A stretch of DNA of 64,000 nt, taken from NCBI GenBank assembly GCA_029338735.1, contig JAQYAY010000012.1, positions 1 through 64,000 of the forward strand, written 5' to 3'. The translations under genes were made by a program, and so were the position numbers. The notes below the pieces were generated by a model. That model was not told the origin of the DNA and did not search any database. It saw only the letters and a list, made by a program, of their open reading frames with translations. The stretch is from Lachnospiraceae bacterium. GTDB lineage: Bacteria; Bacillota; Clostridia; Lachnospirales; Lachnospiraceae. This document shows positions 1 to 10,274 of the stretch, piece by piece (within the stretch, counting starts at the first letter, position 1; each line of letters opens with the position of its first letter).

Positions 1-672
1 CTTGATCTGCTCTGCAATCTCTTCTCTTAAGCGCACTACCTTACCGGTCATCATATCGTTATGACCTGTGGCTGCCTTGTCCTCCTGCTTCTTCTCGATC
101 AGATAGTCGATACCGTAGAGAGCCACTCTTCTGTAGTCACCTACGATACGTCCTCTGCCGTATGTATCAGGAAGTCCTGTCACGATATGGCAGTGACGGG
201 CAATCTTCATCTCGTCTGTGTATGCGTCAAAAACTGCTTCGTTGTGTGTCTTGTGATACTTCGTGAAAATCTCATGAAGCTGTGGATTTGGTGTGTATCC
301 GTATGTAGTAAGAGCCTCCTCTGCCATTCTGATTCCGCCGTATGGCATGAATGCTCTCTTGAGAGGCTTGTCTGTCTGGATTCCGACTACCTGCTCGTCG
401 TCCTTCATTGAATCATCGAGATATGCAGGACCATAGGCATCGATATCGGAAACCACATCTGTCTCCATATCGAGCACTCCGCCCTTTGCTCTCTCTTCCT
501 TCTGAAGCTCCTGAAGCTTACCCCAGAGCTTGTTCGTACGCTCTGTCGGTCCTTCGAGGAAGCTCTCGTCTCCGTCATAAGGAGTGTAATTCTTCTGGAT
601 GAAGTCACGGACATTGATATCGTCGTTCCAGTGACCAGGCTTAAAGCCCTCCCATGCATCAAATGTTGTCAT
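1..672 (-). CDS. pflB: Formate acetyltransferase (pyruvate formate-lyase), N-terminal part, runs off the left edge
   Basis: Minus-strand frame open from ATG at 672 to base 1; reads MTTFDAWEGFKPGHWNDDINVRDFIQKNYTPYDGDESFLEGPTERT..., typical PflB N-terminus; RBS GGAGG upstream. Confidence 0.93.
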   Translation of the reverse strand, partial: MTTFDAWEGFKPGHWNDDINVRDFIQKNYTPYDGDESFLEGPTERTNKLWGKLQELQKEERAKGGVLDMETDVVSDIDAYGPAYLDDSMKDDEQVVGIQTDKPLKRAFMPYGGIRMAEEALTTYGYTPNPQLHEIFTKYHKTHNEAVFDAYTDEMKIARHCHIVTGLPDTYGRGRIVGDYRRVALYGIDYLIEKKQEDKAATGHNDMMTGKVVRLREEIAEQIK

Positions 673-691
673 TTAGACCTCCGTAGTCCTG

Positions 692-708
692 TTGGTGAGT
701 TGCACCAA
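692..708. promoter_or_regulatory. Inverted repeat TTGGTG-N5-CACCAA in the pflB 5' region
   Basis: Perfect 6-bp arms between the pflB start (672) and a plausible minus-strand promoter (TTGTAT-17-TACAAT). Confidence 0.35.
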
Positions 709-855
709 ATATTGTATAGCAATTGACGTGTAAATACAAGATTTTGTTGAAAAATTTTTGTTAGCTTCTCCTAATCCTGCACACAGTATATTAGACTATC
801 AGCGGTCTTCCGTCAATATGAAAATAAAGTGTTTCTTAAATTATGCAAAAATGTG

Positions 856-1689
856 TCATTCATCCTGTGTATATGTGATATTACTCCTGATCTCGCTGAA
901 ATCCACAGACACTTCTCCGCCTGAGATCCAGACAGGAACTTTGTCATCAAAAGTATACATATGCGTCGTATTTTCATCTCCGAATATACATACAAGTATT
1001 GTCTGTGCATCAGGATCTATCATCCAGTACTCTTTCACTCCAGCACGTGCGTACTTTCCAAGCTTTATCTGCAAATCCTTACGTCTCGTAGATGGTGACA
1101 TGACCTCTATGACAAGATCCGGAGCACCTACTATTCTCGGCTTCGTTATCTTCTTTGGGTCGCAAATGATAAGTATGTCAGGTTCTACCATGGTACGATT
1201 GTCACAGTCCAGCTGGACATCAAGAGGTGATACACATACACGGCATCCAGGATGGTATTTCTGCATGTTCCTGAAAAAAGTCACTAGCTCAACTATAATA
1301 GCCTGATGTACATATGAGGGTGCTGCCATGTCATACAATATTCCATCTATCAGCTCTGCTCTCTGGTCGTCCGGAAGATTCAGATAATCAAGAACCGTAT
1401 AATATCCCTGCCTCGGATACTTTGGATCACGTGCCCATTCCGGAACATATGGTGCATCTGATAAATCATTTCTGTAACTCACCTCTGCTACCATTCTGCC
1501 ATTTGTATAGTCCTGACTCCCCGTATAAAGAGCCTTCTCTATCGCAGCCACCGTGTCAACTCCTGGGGATTTCGTGATACCGGCAAGTACCTTCTGTACT
1601 GTGCTCTCGGGCACTCCGCTCATCCTGGCAATCTGCGCATATGTATATCCCAGCCTCTTCCTCTGTCTCTGCATCTCTTCTATAGTCAT
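856..1689 (-). CDS. HTH (XRE/Cro-like) N-terminus fused to Uma2/DUF820-family putative restriction-endonuclease-fold domain
   Basis: 277 aa; N-term IARMSGVPESTVQKVLAG reads as HTH; C-term ELIDGILYDMAAPSYVHQ...VEPDILIICD...APDLVIEVMSPSTRRKD..K...YARAGVKEYWMIDP is the Uma2 signature. Confidence 0.85.
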   Translation of the reverse strand: MTIEEMQRQRKRLGYTYAQIARMSGVPESTVQKVLAGITKSPGVDTVAAIEKALYTGSQDYTNGRMVAEVSYRNDLSDAPYVPEWARDPKYPRQGYYTVLDYLNLPDDQRAELIDGILYDMAAPSYVHQAIIVELVTFFRNMQKYHPGCRVCVSPLDVQLDCDNRTMVEPDILIICDPKKITKPRIVGAPDLVIEVMSPSTRRKDLQIKLGKYARAGVKEYWMIDPDAQTILVCIFGDENTTHMYTFDDKVPVWISGGEVSVDFSEIRSNITYTQDE

Positions 1690-1746
1690 GATTCTCTCCT
1701 TTCGAATGACTGTTCTTTTTTATTATACCAGCTCTAAAAGGTCGTG

Positions 1747-1782
1747 TCAATCATATATGGATTTTCTATAATATATGATTGA
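1747..1782. promoter_or_regulatory. 12-bp perfect inverted repeat TCAATCATATAT-N12-ATATATGATTGA upstream of the HTH-Uma2 gene
   Basis: Both arms read directly; 58 bp upstream of the ATG at 1689. Confidence 0.5.
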
Positions 1783-1885
1783 TATCCATCATTACTACAA
1801 GAAAACAGGCCAGCAGTAAATTTTATCATTATAAAAATAAGTGCAGTCGGAGTTGATTACTCTCCAACTACACTTTTATGGTACT

Positions 1886-1914
1886 AAAAAGAGCCCGGCC
1901 GCCTGACCGGACTC
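1886..1914 (-). terminator. Intrinsic terminator downstream of guaB
   Basis: Minus strand GAGTCCGG-TCAGGCGG-CCGGGCTC followed by TTTTT. Confidence 0.75.
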
Positions 1915-1934
1915 CTGAATGATTTTTAAAAATA

Positions 1935-3392
1935 TTACTCGTCAATTGAGTAGTTCGGAGCTTCCTTTGTGATATGGATATCATGCGGATGGCTCTCTTT
2001 GAGGGCTGCATTCGAGATCTTGATGAACTTGCCCTTTTCCTGAAGATCCTTGATCGTAGGAGCTCCATTGTAGCCCATACCACTTCTGATGCCGCCGACC
2101 ATCTGGAAGATGACATCCTCTACGCTGCCCTTGTATGCGACACGTCCTTCAACGCCTTCCGGAACGAGCTTTCTTGCACCTTCCTGGAAGTAACGGTCCT
2201 TGGAACCATTCTCCATTGCTGCGATAGAACCCATGCCTCTGTATACTTTGTACTTACGGCCCTGATAGAGCTCTGTAGCTCCCGGTGCTTCATCACATCC
2301 TGCGAAAAGAGAGCCCATCATGCAGACATTACCACCTGCTGCAAGAGCCTTGACCATATCTCCTGAGAACTGAATACCACCATCAGCAATAACAGGGATA
2401 TCATATTTCTTTGCGACATTATAGCAGTCCATGATAGCTGTGATCTGTGGAACACCGATACCAGCTACGACACGGGTCGTACAGATAGAACCAGGTCCGA
2501 TACCACACTTGACTGCATCAGCTCCGGCCTCGATAAGGTGCTTTGCGCCCTCGCCTGTTGCTATATTTCCGGCTATTACCTGAAGATCAGGCCATGCTGC
2601 CTTTATCTCTCTTACTGCATTAAGGATATTCTTTGAATCTCCGTGTGCTGAGTCTACTACTATACAGTCAACCTTTGCCTTGACAAGCGCCTCTGTACGC
2701 TCCATCATATTGGCGGTGATTCCGACTCCGGCTCCACAGACGAGACGTCCCTGTGAATCCTTTGCTGAATTAGGGTACTTGATCTGCTTCTCGATATCCT
2801 TTATAGTGATGAGTCCCTTGAGCCTGCCTTCCTTATCAACGATAGGGAGCTTCTCTTTACGGGCCTTGGCAAGGATCTTCTTTGCCTCCTCGAGTGTCAC
2901 GCCCTCAGGAGCTGTGATCAGATTCTCGGATGTCATGACTTCCTTTATAGGTCTGTCATAGTGCTCTTCAAACTTCAGATCACGGTTCGTGATGATACCT
3001 ACGAGCCTGCCATCCTTTTCTGTGATAGGGACACCTGAGATGCGGAACTTGTGCATCAGGTCCTCAGCATCCTGTAATGTATTGTCTGGTGAGAGGAAAA
3101 ATGGATCTGTGATGACGCCATTCTCTGATCTCTTGACCTTGTCAACCTCATCTGCCTGAGCCTCGATTGACATATTCTTGTGGATGATTCCGATTCCACC
3201 CTGTCTGGCCATTGCTATAGCCATGCGGTGCTCGGTTACTGTATCCATAGCTGCTGACATCAGCGGTACATTAAGAGTGATCGTATTCGTCAGCTTCGTA
3301 GTAAGGTCTATCATATTCGGAGTAACATCCGAATACTGAGGCACTAACAGCACATCATCAAATGTGATTCCTTCTCCAATTATTGAAGCCAT
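1935..3392 (-). CDS. guaB: IMP dehydrogenase (with CBS domains)
   Basis: 485 aa; [16 protein letters not shown], catalytic loop [31 protein letters not shown]. Confidence 0.97.
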   Translation of the reverse strand: MASIIGEGITFDDVLLVPQYSDVTPNMIDLTTKLTNTITLNVPLMSAAMDTVTEHRMAIAMARQGGIGIIHKNMSIEAQADEVDKVKRSENGVITDPFFLSPDNTLQDAEDLMHKFRISGVPITEKDGRLVGIITNRDLKFEEHYDRPIKEVMTSENLITAPEGVTLEEAKKILAKARKEKLPIVDKEGRLKGLITIKDIEKQIKYPNSAKDSQGRLVCGAGVGITANMMERTEALVKAKVDCIVVDSAHGDSKNILNAVREIKAAWPDLQVIAGNIATGEGAKHLIEAGADAVKCGIGPGSICTTRVVAGIGVPQITAIMDCYNVAKKYDIPVIADGGIQFSGDMVKALAAGGNVCMMGSLFAGCDEAPGATELYQGRKYKVYRGMGSIAAMENGSKDRYFQEGARKLVPEGVEGRVAYKGSVEDVIFQMVGGIRSGMGYNGAPTIKDLQEKGKFIKISNAALKESHPHDIHITKEAPNYSIDE

Positions 3393-3473
3393 TTTTTCCT
3401 CGCTTTCTTATCTATCAAATGGGTAATTTAATAAAGTCTAGCAAAAAGGAGGGGTGGTGTCAAGAGGAAAAAG

Positions 3474-3923
3474 TCATCTGAAAAGCCACATGAAAAATGA
3501 TGCATATACTGCTGCAAGCACTGCTCCTGCTGTCACATCCAGAGCCGAATGCACACCGCCCTTTACACGGATAATGCAGAGACATACAGCTATGATGAGC
3601 ATTACTACGCCTGAGAAATGAAGATAGAATACATACATCATGGCTATCATTGTGACAGAAAACGCGTGGCGGCTTGGAAAGCTGTGGCCCTTTGTCTTCT
3701 TCGGAATGATAGGAGGTATCCCTGTCTTCTCATATGGTCTCGGGAAGTTCAGCCGGTCACGGATTACAGTTTCTAATATAAAACCAGTAGCCGGAATCAG
3801 AAGAGCTCTCAGGATATCAGCTCCGAATCCGTACTTGGCAACGATGTATATAAGAAGTATAATATACGCTGCATATGTAATTGCAGTCAGTATCTTGTCA
3901 GAATAAATCAGGAATTTCTTCAT
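3474..3923 (-). CDS. PAP2-superfamily membrane phosphatase
   Basis: 149 aa; FPSRHAFS and later H...D motif (VKGGVHSALDVTAG), hydrophobic TM segments. Confidence 0.8.
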   Translation of the reverse strand: MKKFLIYSDKILTAITYAAYIILLIYIVAKYGFGADILRALLIPATGFILETVIRDRLNFPRPYEKTGIPPIIPKKTKGHSFPSRHAFSVTMIAMMYVFYLHFSGVVMLIIAVCLCIIRVKGGVHSALDVTAGAVLAAVYASFFMWLFR

Positions 3924-4019
3924 GAGAACAGTATATACTATTTGAGATCACAATCATAGATTTCACCATCTTTGCGGCGTCACTCCTGCAGAATACAGGA
4001 ACAGCAAGGGGCAGTTGAT

Positions 4020-4724
4020 CTAGGAAATGATATCAAGATTCCAGTCCTTATTGTCAAGTGCAGTCTTCACATCAGCCCTGAACTGCTTCCAGGCCTTCGG
4101 GTGCTCTACGAAGTACTTCGGACAGTTTTTTCCTGTCACGTCATAGTGGCGGATGATATCGTCCGAAGTGAGGCCGAATCTGTGGCAGAGATAGGCACAG
4201 AGCTTCACGAGAGACGAATATGTCTTCTCAGTAAACCTGCCATTTTCTGCATAATAACAGCACTCTATTGACAGGGTGTCGGAATTCCTGTCATTAGATG
4301 CATATGCCACTTCCTTTGTCGGTATGCACTGTATGATCTCACCATCCAGTCCGACAACAAAATGACTGCTTGCAAAAGTTTTGTGGCTGTCCTTTAGTCC
4401 CTCGAAGTAATTACGGTTTTCCATTGCTGTAGATCCAGGATTTGCGGTGTAGTGAACCACTATGCCCTTTACTTTTTCAAGCTTTATCTCAGGTCTTGAA
4501 TACTTATTTGGCGTCAGGAGCTCCACATCTATTGAATCAGATGCATCTGCACTGTCGTACTGTTCTTCTGCTGCCTTTGCTGCAGCCTCCTGTGCCTTTT
4601 TCTCCTGACATCCGTGCACCACGAGTGCCACTATTATTATCAGTACGATTACCGCTATTACAGCAATTATCCTTCTGTTATTTTTCTTTTTCTTCTTTTT
4701 TCTTCTGGAAACCAAACGACTCAT
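4020..4724 (-). CDS. N-acetylmuramoyl-L-alanine amidase (Amidase_2-like), membrane anchored
   Basis: 234 aa; poly-basic N-term plus TM helix, then KGIVVHYTANPGS...SSHFVVGLDGEIIQCIP...SIECCY...HYDVTGKNCP. Confidence 0.85.
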   Translation of the reverse strand: MSRLVSRRKKKKKKNNRRIIAVIAVIVLIIIVALVVHGCQEKKAQEAAAKAAEEQYDSADASDSIDVELLTPNKYSRPEIKLEKVKGIVVHYTANPGSTAMENRNYFEGLKDSHKTFASSHFVVGLDGEIIQCIPTKEVAYASNDRNSDTLSIECCYYAENGRFTEKTYSSLVKLCAYLCHRFGLTSDDIIRHYDVTGKNCPKYFVEHPKAWKQFRADVKTALDNKDWNLDIIS

Positions 4725-4830
4725 AGTCTGTATTTTATACTTTTGATCCGGTATTGTGAAGTGGCTTCAGGAAACTTTAATTATTTCTTAAATTTTTCTT
4801 AAATTTTTTCAAAAAAATCCTGAAAAAGCC

Positions 4831-4859
4831 TTGCATTTACGCGTTCCTTGTGTTATAGT
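4831..4859 (+). promoter_or_regulatory. Sigma-A-like promoter P1 of carD (TTGCAT-17-TATAGT)
   Basis: Direct reading of -35/-10 with 17-bp spacer. Confidence 0.55.
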
Positions 4860-4873
4860 ACCATATTTTGCCC

Positions 4874-4902
4874 TTACATTTTTCATAAAAACGTGTTATA
4901 AT
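4874..4902 (+). promoter_or_regulatory. Sigma-A-like promoter P2 of carD (TTACAT-17-TATAAT)
   Basis: Direct reading; 43 bp downstream of P1, just upstream of the carD RBS. Confidence 0.6.
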
Positions 4903-4934
4903 ATTATTTGTGAAAAAGAAGAACAGGAGGACAC

Positions 4935-5444
4935 ATGTACAAAGTAGGCGATTATCTGATGCACGAGACCTCAGGCGTATGCCAGGTCAAGGATATTTCT
5001 GAGAAGGCACTTCACGGCAAGGGTTCGGAGAAGATGTATTACAGTCTCGAGCCTATATTCGAAAAGGGCAAGGCTACAGTCATCACTCCGGTAGATTCGA
5101 ATTCAAGGATTCGTGATGTGAAGAGTTCAGACGAGTTTGAGGAACTTCTCGATGAGGTTTCAGGAATTGACGTGATCCACGAAGAAGGCAACAGAGCGCG
5201 TACCGAGAAGTTCAAAGAGAAGATGTCATTGTTCGATCCGAAGCCGCTCGCTTCAGTTGTGAAGAGTATCTATCTCCACCAGAAGCAGAGAATCGCAGCT
5301 GGCAAGAAGCCTATGAGCTCAGATGAGAGAGTTATGGAAGTCGCTGGTCAGCGTCTCTTCGAAGAGATGGCTTTCGCAATGAAGTCTGATATGGATACAG
5401 TGAAGAAGGCTTTCTTCGGGAAGCTCGACGGAGACAGGGAATGA
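4935..5444 (+). CDS. CarD/CdnL-family transcription regulator
   Basis: 169 aa; MYKVGDYLMHETSGVCQVKDI...YYSLEPIFEKGKATVITPVDS; RBS AGGAGG. Confidence 0.88.
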   Translation: MYKVGDYLMHETSGVCQVKDISEKALHGKGSEKMYYSLEPIFEKGKATVITPVDSNSRIRDVKSSDEFEELLDEVSGIDVIHEEGNRARTEKFKEKMSLFDPKPLASVVKSIYLHQKQRIAAGKKPMSSDERVMEVAGQRLFEEMAFAMKSDMDTVKKAFFGKLDGDRE

Positions 5445-5743
5445 TAGAGCTTCTCGCAGTTCAGAGTATTGATCACAAGCTGGACAAGCACATCTCCGTG
5501 ATCACCGGCAATTACGAATATTATTATGCCTGTGGTATCTTAGACCGCAGGCTTTCTTTAGGCCTGTCGAGCGATATGAAGCCGGCAGAGCTTTTCGATA
5601 AGGTACAGGAGGCTCTTCATGATAAGCCTCTTGACCCTGAGGGTGATTATCTGATATATCTGCTGAAGCGGTATGAACCTGAAGATAAGTATGATGAACA
5701 GATGGGGGAGTTGTTTGAGGCCGGGCTTAGTTGCGAGTTATAA
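5441..5743 (+). CDS. Hypothetical protein translationally coupled to CarD
   Basis: 100 aa ORF overlapping the carD stop by 4 bp (ATGA). Confidence 0.7.
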   Translation: MIELLAVQSIDHKLDKHISVITGNYEYYYACGILDRRLSLGLSSDMKPAELFDKVQEALHDKPLDPEGDYLIYLLKRYEPEDKYDEQMGELFEAGLSCEL

Positions 5744-5761
5744 GTTGTCAGTTTTAAGTTA

Positions 5762-5801
5762 CCCCTCTGGGAAGCCTTGTTTTTCAGGCAGCCCAGAGGG
5801 G
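5762..5801. terminator. Strong hairpin between convergent genes, embedded in a longer imperfect palindrome (about 5729-5848)
   Basis: CCCCTCTGGG ... CCCAGAGGGG stem; flanked by complementary AGTT/AACT-rich tracts. Confidence 0.65.
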
Positions 5802-5845
5802 TGCTTTTAACTTTGAACTTTAATCTTGAAACTCGAAACCTGAAA

Positions 5846-6526
5846 CTAGTCCTTCAGCGGCTCACTATCCCGCTTCTCCTTGTAATGATGCGCATCTTCG
5901 AGCATCATGTCCTTGACCTTCATCAGGCGGACCTGTGATGAACGCTCATTCTCATCGAGCTTCATAGTTATATACTTGATATTTTCCTGTGTCTGAGGGA
6001 TCAGCACATGCTCAAGTGCATTTACACGACGGCGGGTCTTCTCAATTTCTGCTGCCATGAGCTGGCAGGATTTCTCGCTCTCTGCGAGCTTCAATAGCTT
6101 TGGCAAAAGCTGTGACAGACGTCCTACTCCTTCATCGAGATCTGCCGATGTGAATGCGTATCCGTATGGATAGAAATCACCGTCGCTAGAGCCTCTGAAT
6201 GTTGGCTTGAATACTGGTATCTCTACACTCATGACATTCTTCGTGGACACATCGACTGACGCCTCCTGCTTTGGTGCCATGAATGCGACTGAGACTGCTT
6301 CCTGAGACATCTGAGATCCGGCCAGAACGAAGCTCTTATTGGCCTTCTTGATCTCCTCTTCCACTTCTTCACGAAGCTCCTTATCCTCACGGACGAGATC
6401 AAGGAAGCGACGCATCAGCTCATCTCTTTTATCTTTTAGAAGCTTATGCCCTTTAAGAGCCGTCTGGAGTTTTTTCTTCTGGCGGGTCAGTTCCATTCTG
6501 GTTGGGTTTACATGTGACGCAGCCAT
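5846..6526 (-). CDS. ntpD: V/A-type ATP synthase subunit D
   Basis: 226 aa; HVNPTRMELTRQKKKLQTALKGHKLLKDKRDELMR. Confidence 0.95.
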   Translation of the reverse strand: MAASHVNPTRMELTRQKKKLQTALKGHKLLKDKRDELMRRFLDLVREDKELREEVEEEIKKANKSFVLAGSQMSQEAVSVAFMAPKQEASVDVSTKNVMSVEIPVFKPTFRGSSDGDFYPYGYAFTSADLDEGVGRLSQLLPKLLKLAESEKSCQLMAAEIEKTRRRVNALEHVLIPQTQENIKYITMKLDENERSSQVRLMKVKDMMLEDAHHYKEKRDSEPLKD

Positions 6527-6556
6527 AATATACCTCCTGTTCCTAAATTTCGGTCA

Positions 6557-6682
6557 GATGCCACATGCAGTTGTTCGAGACGCGCTCTCGCTCAGTTCTC
6601 GACGTAGCGGACGCATAACGCAGCAAAAAACGCTGCGTAAGCGCCGACGTCTCGAAAGGTCTCTCACAACTCATGTGGCATC
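6557..6682. repeat. Large imperfect palindromic intergenic element (about 126 bp) between ntpB and ntpD
   Basis: Outer arms GATGCCACATGCAGTTGT / ACAACTCATGTGGCATC; inner TCGAGACG / CGTCTCGA; core hairpin ACGCAGC-AAAAAAC-GCTGCGT. Confidence 0.75.
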
Positions 6683-6709
6683 TTCCCTCTTATTTTCAAA
6701 AAAGTTATC

Positions 6710-8086
6710 TTATGACTTCTTCTCATAGTATTGGTCAAGGAACTCATCCTTGATTCGCTTGAGCTCGCTTCGAGGAAGGATTCGCAGAAGGTCCCAGCCG
6801 ATATCGAGTGTCTCCTCGATCGAGCGGTCTGAATTGTAGCCCTGATTTACGTACTTCTCTTCGAACTCATCAGCGAACTTCGCATAGAGTTTGTCGATAT
6901 CTGTAAGAGCTGCTTCACCAAGGATGATCATGAGTTCCTTCGCGTCCTTACCTCGGGCATAGGCTGCAAAGAGCTGGTTCATCGTATTCGCATGATCGGC
7001 ACGTGTCTTTCCTTCACCGATTCCCTTATCCTTGAGTCGCGAAAGAGATGGCAGCACGTCGATTGGCGGCTGGATGCCCTTCTGATAGAGTTCTCTGGAG
7101 AGGATGATCTGTCCCTCAGTGATGTATCCGGTCAGGTCGGGGATAGGATGAGTCTTGTCATCCTCAGGCATTGTAAGGATTGGAATCATCGTGATAGAAC
7201 CCTTCTTGCCCTTCTGACGTCCGGCTCTCTCATACAGAGATGCGAGATCTGTGTACATGTATCCAGGATATCCACGACGTCCCGGAACCTCTTTACGTGC
7301 TGCTGAAATCTCACGAAGTGCATCTGCGTAGTTCGTGATATCTGTCATTATTACAAGCACGTGCATATTTTTCTCGAATGCCAGATACTCGGCTGCTGTA
7401 AGAGCCATTCGCGGTGTTGCGATACGCTCTACTGCCGGGTCATTGGCCAGGTTTACGAACAAGACTGTCCTGTCGATAGCTCCTGACTCACGGAATGACT
7501 CCTGGAAGAAGTGGGCTTCCTCGAATGTGATTCCCATTGCTGCGAATACCACGGCGAATGATTCATCTGTTCCACGAACCTTTGCCTGACGCGCGATCTG
7601 CGCTGCAAGCTGTGAATGTGGTAGTCCTGATGCTGAGAAAATAGGGAGCTTCTGTCCACGGACCAGAGTATTGAGTCCGTCTATAGCTGAGATTCCTGTC
7701 TCGATGAACTCCTCAGGATAAGCTCTTGCAGCCGGATTCATCGGGAGACCGTTGATATCACGTCTCTCATCCGGAAGTATCTCAGGGCCTCCGTCTATAG
7801 GTCTGCCAAGTCCGTCGAATACACGGCCTAGCATATCCTCTGATACACCAAGCTCCATAGGACGGCCAAGGAATCTGACCTTTGAAGTATCAAGATTTAT
7901 TCCGGTTGATGGCTCAAACAGCTGAACCAGTGCATTGCCGCCATCAATCTCAAGAACCTTGCAACGACGCTTCTCGCCATTCTCCAGTTCGAGTTCTCCA
8001 AGCTCATCATATGTGACACCACTGACGCCACGCACGAGCATCAGAGGGCCGGAGACTTCCTGTATGGTTCTGTATTCTCTAGGCAT
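6710..8086 (-). CDS. ntpB: V/A-type ATP synthase subunit B
   Basis: 458 aa; [18 protein letters not shown]..., [21 protein letters not shown]. Confidence 0.97.
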   Translation of the reverse strand: MPREYRTIQEVSGPLMLVRGVSGVTYDELGELELENGEKRRCKVLEIDGGNALVQLFEPSTGINLDTSKVRFLGRPMELGVSEDMLGRVFDGLGRPIDGGPEILPDERRDINGLPMNPAARAYPEEFIETGISAIDGLNTLVRGQKLPIFSASGLPHSQLAAQIARQAKVRGTDESFAVVFAAMGITFEEAHFFQESFRESGAIDRTVLFVNLANDPAVERIATPRMALTAAEYLAFEKNMHVLVIMTDITNYADALREISAARKEVPGRRGYPGYMYTDLASLYERAGRQKGKKGSITMIPILTMPEDDKTHPIPDLTGYITEGQIILSRELYQKGIQPPIDVLPSLSRLKDKGIGEGKTRADHANTMNQLFAAYARGKDAKELMIILGEAALTDIDKLYAKFADEFEEKYVNQGYNSDRSIEETLDIGWDLLRILPRSELKRIKDEFLDQYYEKKS

Positions 8087-9862
8087 TTAGAAGTCCTCCT
8101 TTTTTGCAGCTGCTTCACGGATTTCCTTGTCAAGCTCGTCAGATACTGAATCGAATTTTTCCTTCAGATCCTTCTCAGGCGTATACTTGAATCGTCCGAT
8201 CTCCTCACGAACCGGAAGAGATACCAGATTATTGAGTGTAGCGCCGGCATCAAGAGCTTCTATTGACTTGTCATAGTACGCGAGCACAAGCTCCATCATC
8301 ATATACTGCTTCTTTAAGGACGAGAATGTATCTACTTCGTGGAAGGCATCCTGATGCAGGAAGTCCTCACGGATACTTCTTGCAGCTTCCATCTTCAGAC
8401 GGTCAGGTGCTGAAAGAGCATCCATACCTACGAGCTGTACCATTTCATTGAGCTTGCTCTCGTCTGAGAGGATGCTCATCATGCGGCCGCGAAGCTTCAT
8501 CCAGTCCTCGTCTACATTTTCATCGAACCACTTACCCAGACTATCGAGATATAGTGAGTATGAAGTAAGCCAGTTGATTGCCGGGAAATGACGCTGGTAT
8601 GCGAGATCTGCATCGAGCGACCAGAATACCTTCACTATTCGAAGTGTAGCCTGTGTGACAGGCTCTGAAATATCACCACCTGCCGGGGATACGGCTCCGA
8701 TTACAGAAAGCGCGCCCTCACGGTCATCGCTTCCGAGACACTTCACGTGTCCAGCTCTCTCGTAGAACTGAGCCAGACGTGAACCGAGGTAAGCAGGATA
8801 TCCTTCCTCACCAGGCATCTCCTCGAGACGTCCTGACATCTCACGCAGAGCCTCGGCCCAACGGCTTGTAGAATCAGCCATCAGGGCTACCGAATATCCC
8901 ATATCGCGGAAATACTCAGCAATCGTGATTCCTGTATAGATAGACGCCTCACGGGCTGCAACAGGCATATCCGATGTATTCGCGATAAGAACCGTTCTCT
9001 CCATCAGGGAATGGCCTGTCTTCGGATCCTTCAGTGTCGGGAACTCGTTCAGAACGTCTGTCATCTCATTACCACGCTCACCGCATCCGATGTATACCAC
9101 GATATCTGCATCTGCCCATTTAGCAAGCTGATGCTGTACGACAGTTTTTCCTGAACCGAAAGGTCCCGGAACTGCTGCTACACCACCCTTTGCGATCGGG
9201 AACAGCGTATCGATTACTCGCTGTCCTGTGATAAGCGGTCTGTCCGGAGAGAGTTTCTGCTTGTAAGGTCTCTCCTTACGTACCGGCCATTTCTGAAGCA
9301 TTGATACTGTGTGGTCAGCACCCTTGTCATCTGTGATTGTTGCTATAGTATCTGTGACCTTGAAATCACCTTGGCCGATGGATTTTATTTTTCCAGAAAT
9401 CCCGTACGGTGCCATGATCTTCTGGGTCACTACATCGGTCTCCTTGACGGTACCGATGATATCTCCGGCAGTCACCTCGTCTCCCTCTGCTACAGTCGGG
9501 ACAAAATGCCATACCTTGTCTCTTGGAAGTGCCGGTACTTCAACTCCTCGCTGAAGATTATTGCTGCCGGTCACCTTCATGATTTCCTCGAGCGGTCGTT
9601 CGATTCCATCGTAAATATTTCCGATAAGTCCTGGTCCGAGCTCAACGCTCATCGGTTCACCAGTCGTCTCTACCGGCTCACCAGGGCCAAGTCCCGAGGT
9701 CTCCTCATATACCTGGATGGAAGCCTGATCTCCATGCATCTCGATGATTTCTCCAATGAGTCGCTGTTTCGACACACGGACCACATCGAACATGTTCGCT
9801 TCACGCATTCCCTCCGCTATGACAAGAGGCCCGGCTACTTTCTTTATCGTACCTAAACTCAT
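8087..9862 (-). CDS. ntpA: V/A-type ATP synthase catalytic subunit A
   Basis: 591 aa; Walker [36 protein letters not shown]. Confidence 0.97.
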   Translation of the reverse strand: MSLGTIKKVAGPLVIAEGMREANMFDVVRVSKQRLIGEIIEMHGDQASIQVYEETSGLGPGEPVETTGEPMSVELGPGLIGNIYDGIERPLEEIMKVTGSNNLQRGVEVPALPRDKVWHFVPTVAEGDEVTAGDIIGTVKETDVVTQKIMAPYGISGKIKSIGQGDFKVTDTIATITDDKGADHTVSMLQKWPVRKERPYKQKLSPDRPLITGQRVIDTLFPIAKGGVAAVPGPFGSGKTVVQHQLAKWADADIVVYIGCGERGNEMTDVLNEFPTLKDPKTGHSLMERTVLIANTSDMPVAAREASIYTGITIAEYFRDMGYSVALMADSTSRWAEALREMSGRLEEMPGEEGYPAYLGSRLAQFYERAGHVKCLGSDDREGALSVIGAVSPAGGDISEPVTQATLRIVKVFWSLDADLAYQRHFPAINWLTSYSLYLDSLGKWFDENVDEDWMKLRGRMMSILSDESKLNEMVQLVGMDALSAPDRLKMEAARSIREDFLHQDAFHEVDTFSSLKKQYMMMELVLAYYDKSIEALDAGATLNNLVSLPVREEIGRFKYTPEKDLKEKFDSVSDELDKEIREAAAKKEDF

Positions 9863-9878
9863 GCTTGTCTCCTTTGTA

Positions 9879-9957
9879 AGGGGTTAGGGGTCAGGGGTCA
9901 GGGGTTAGGGACTATACCCTATACCCTATATCCTATATCCTATCCCCTATATCCTAA
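9879..9957. repeat. G-rich/C-rich intergenic element (GGGGTYAGGGG ... GGGAC ... CCCTATATCCTA), copy 1
   Basis: AGGGGTTAGGGGTCAGGGGTCAGGGGTTAGGGACTATACCCTATACCCTATATCCTATATCCTATCCCCTATATCCTA; supplies the ntpF stop codon. Same family as 16505-16584 in opposite orientation. Confidence 0.8.
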
Positions 9958-10274
9958 TTGTCGCCAAATATAATATCGCTTCCAACCGCCTGCTCTACAC
10001 TTCTCTTTACTGCGAGCATTCCCTCGCCTGTATTTCCGCTTGCGCCCGGGATAAGGATTATCGCAGGTAGCGGTTCAGATGCGTATGAGGCAATTGCCTT
10101 GTCGATCTGCTTTGCAAGAGCCTCCGTGATATATACCACTGCGGTCTGTTTCTCCGCAAGGTCACGAAGTTTCTTTTCTGCTTCTACCGGGTCTGTGACA
10201 GGAAAAGTCTCAAAGCCCAATGCCCCGAAACCATAGATCGAGTCCCAGTCGCCCATTACTGCGATTTTATACAT
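9954..10274 (-). CDS. V/A-type ATP synthase subunit F (NtpG/AtpF type)
   Basis: 106 aa; MYKIAVMGDWDSIYGFGALGFETFPV...AVVYITEALA..IILIPGASGN. Confidence 0.92.
   Translation of the reverse strand: MYKIAVMGDWDSIYGFGALGFETFPVTDPVEAEKKLRDLAEKQTAVVYITEALAKQIDKAIASYASEPLPAIILIPGASGNTGEGMLAVKRSVEQAVGSDIIFGDN

Noticed and set aside
758-1306. + strand ORF of 182 aa
   Set aside because: Largely antisense to the well-supported HTH-Uma2 gene; composition typical of shadow ORFs.
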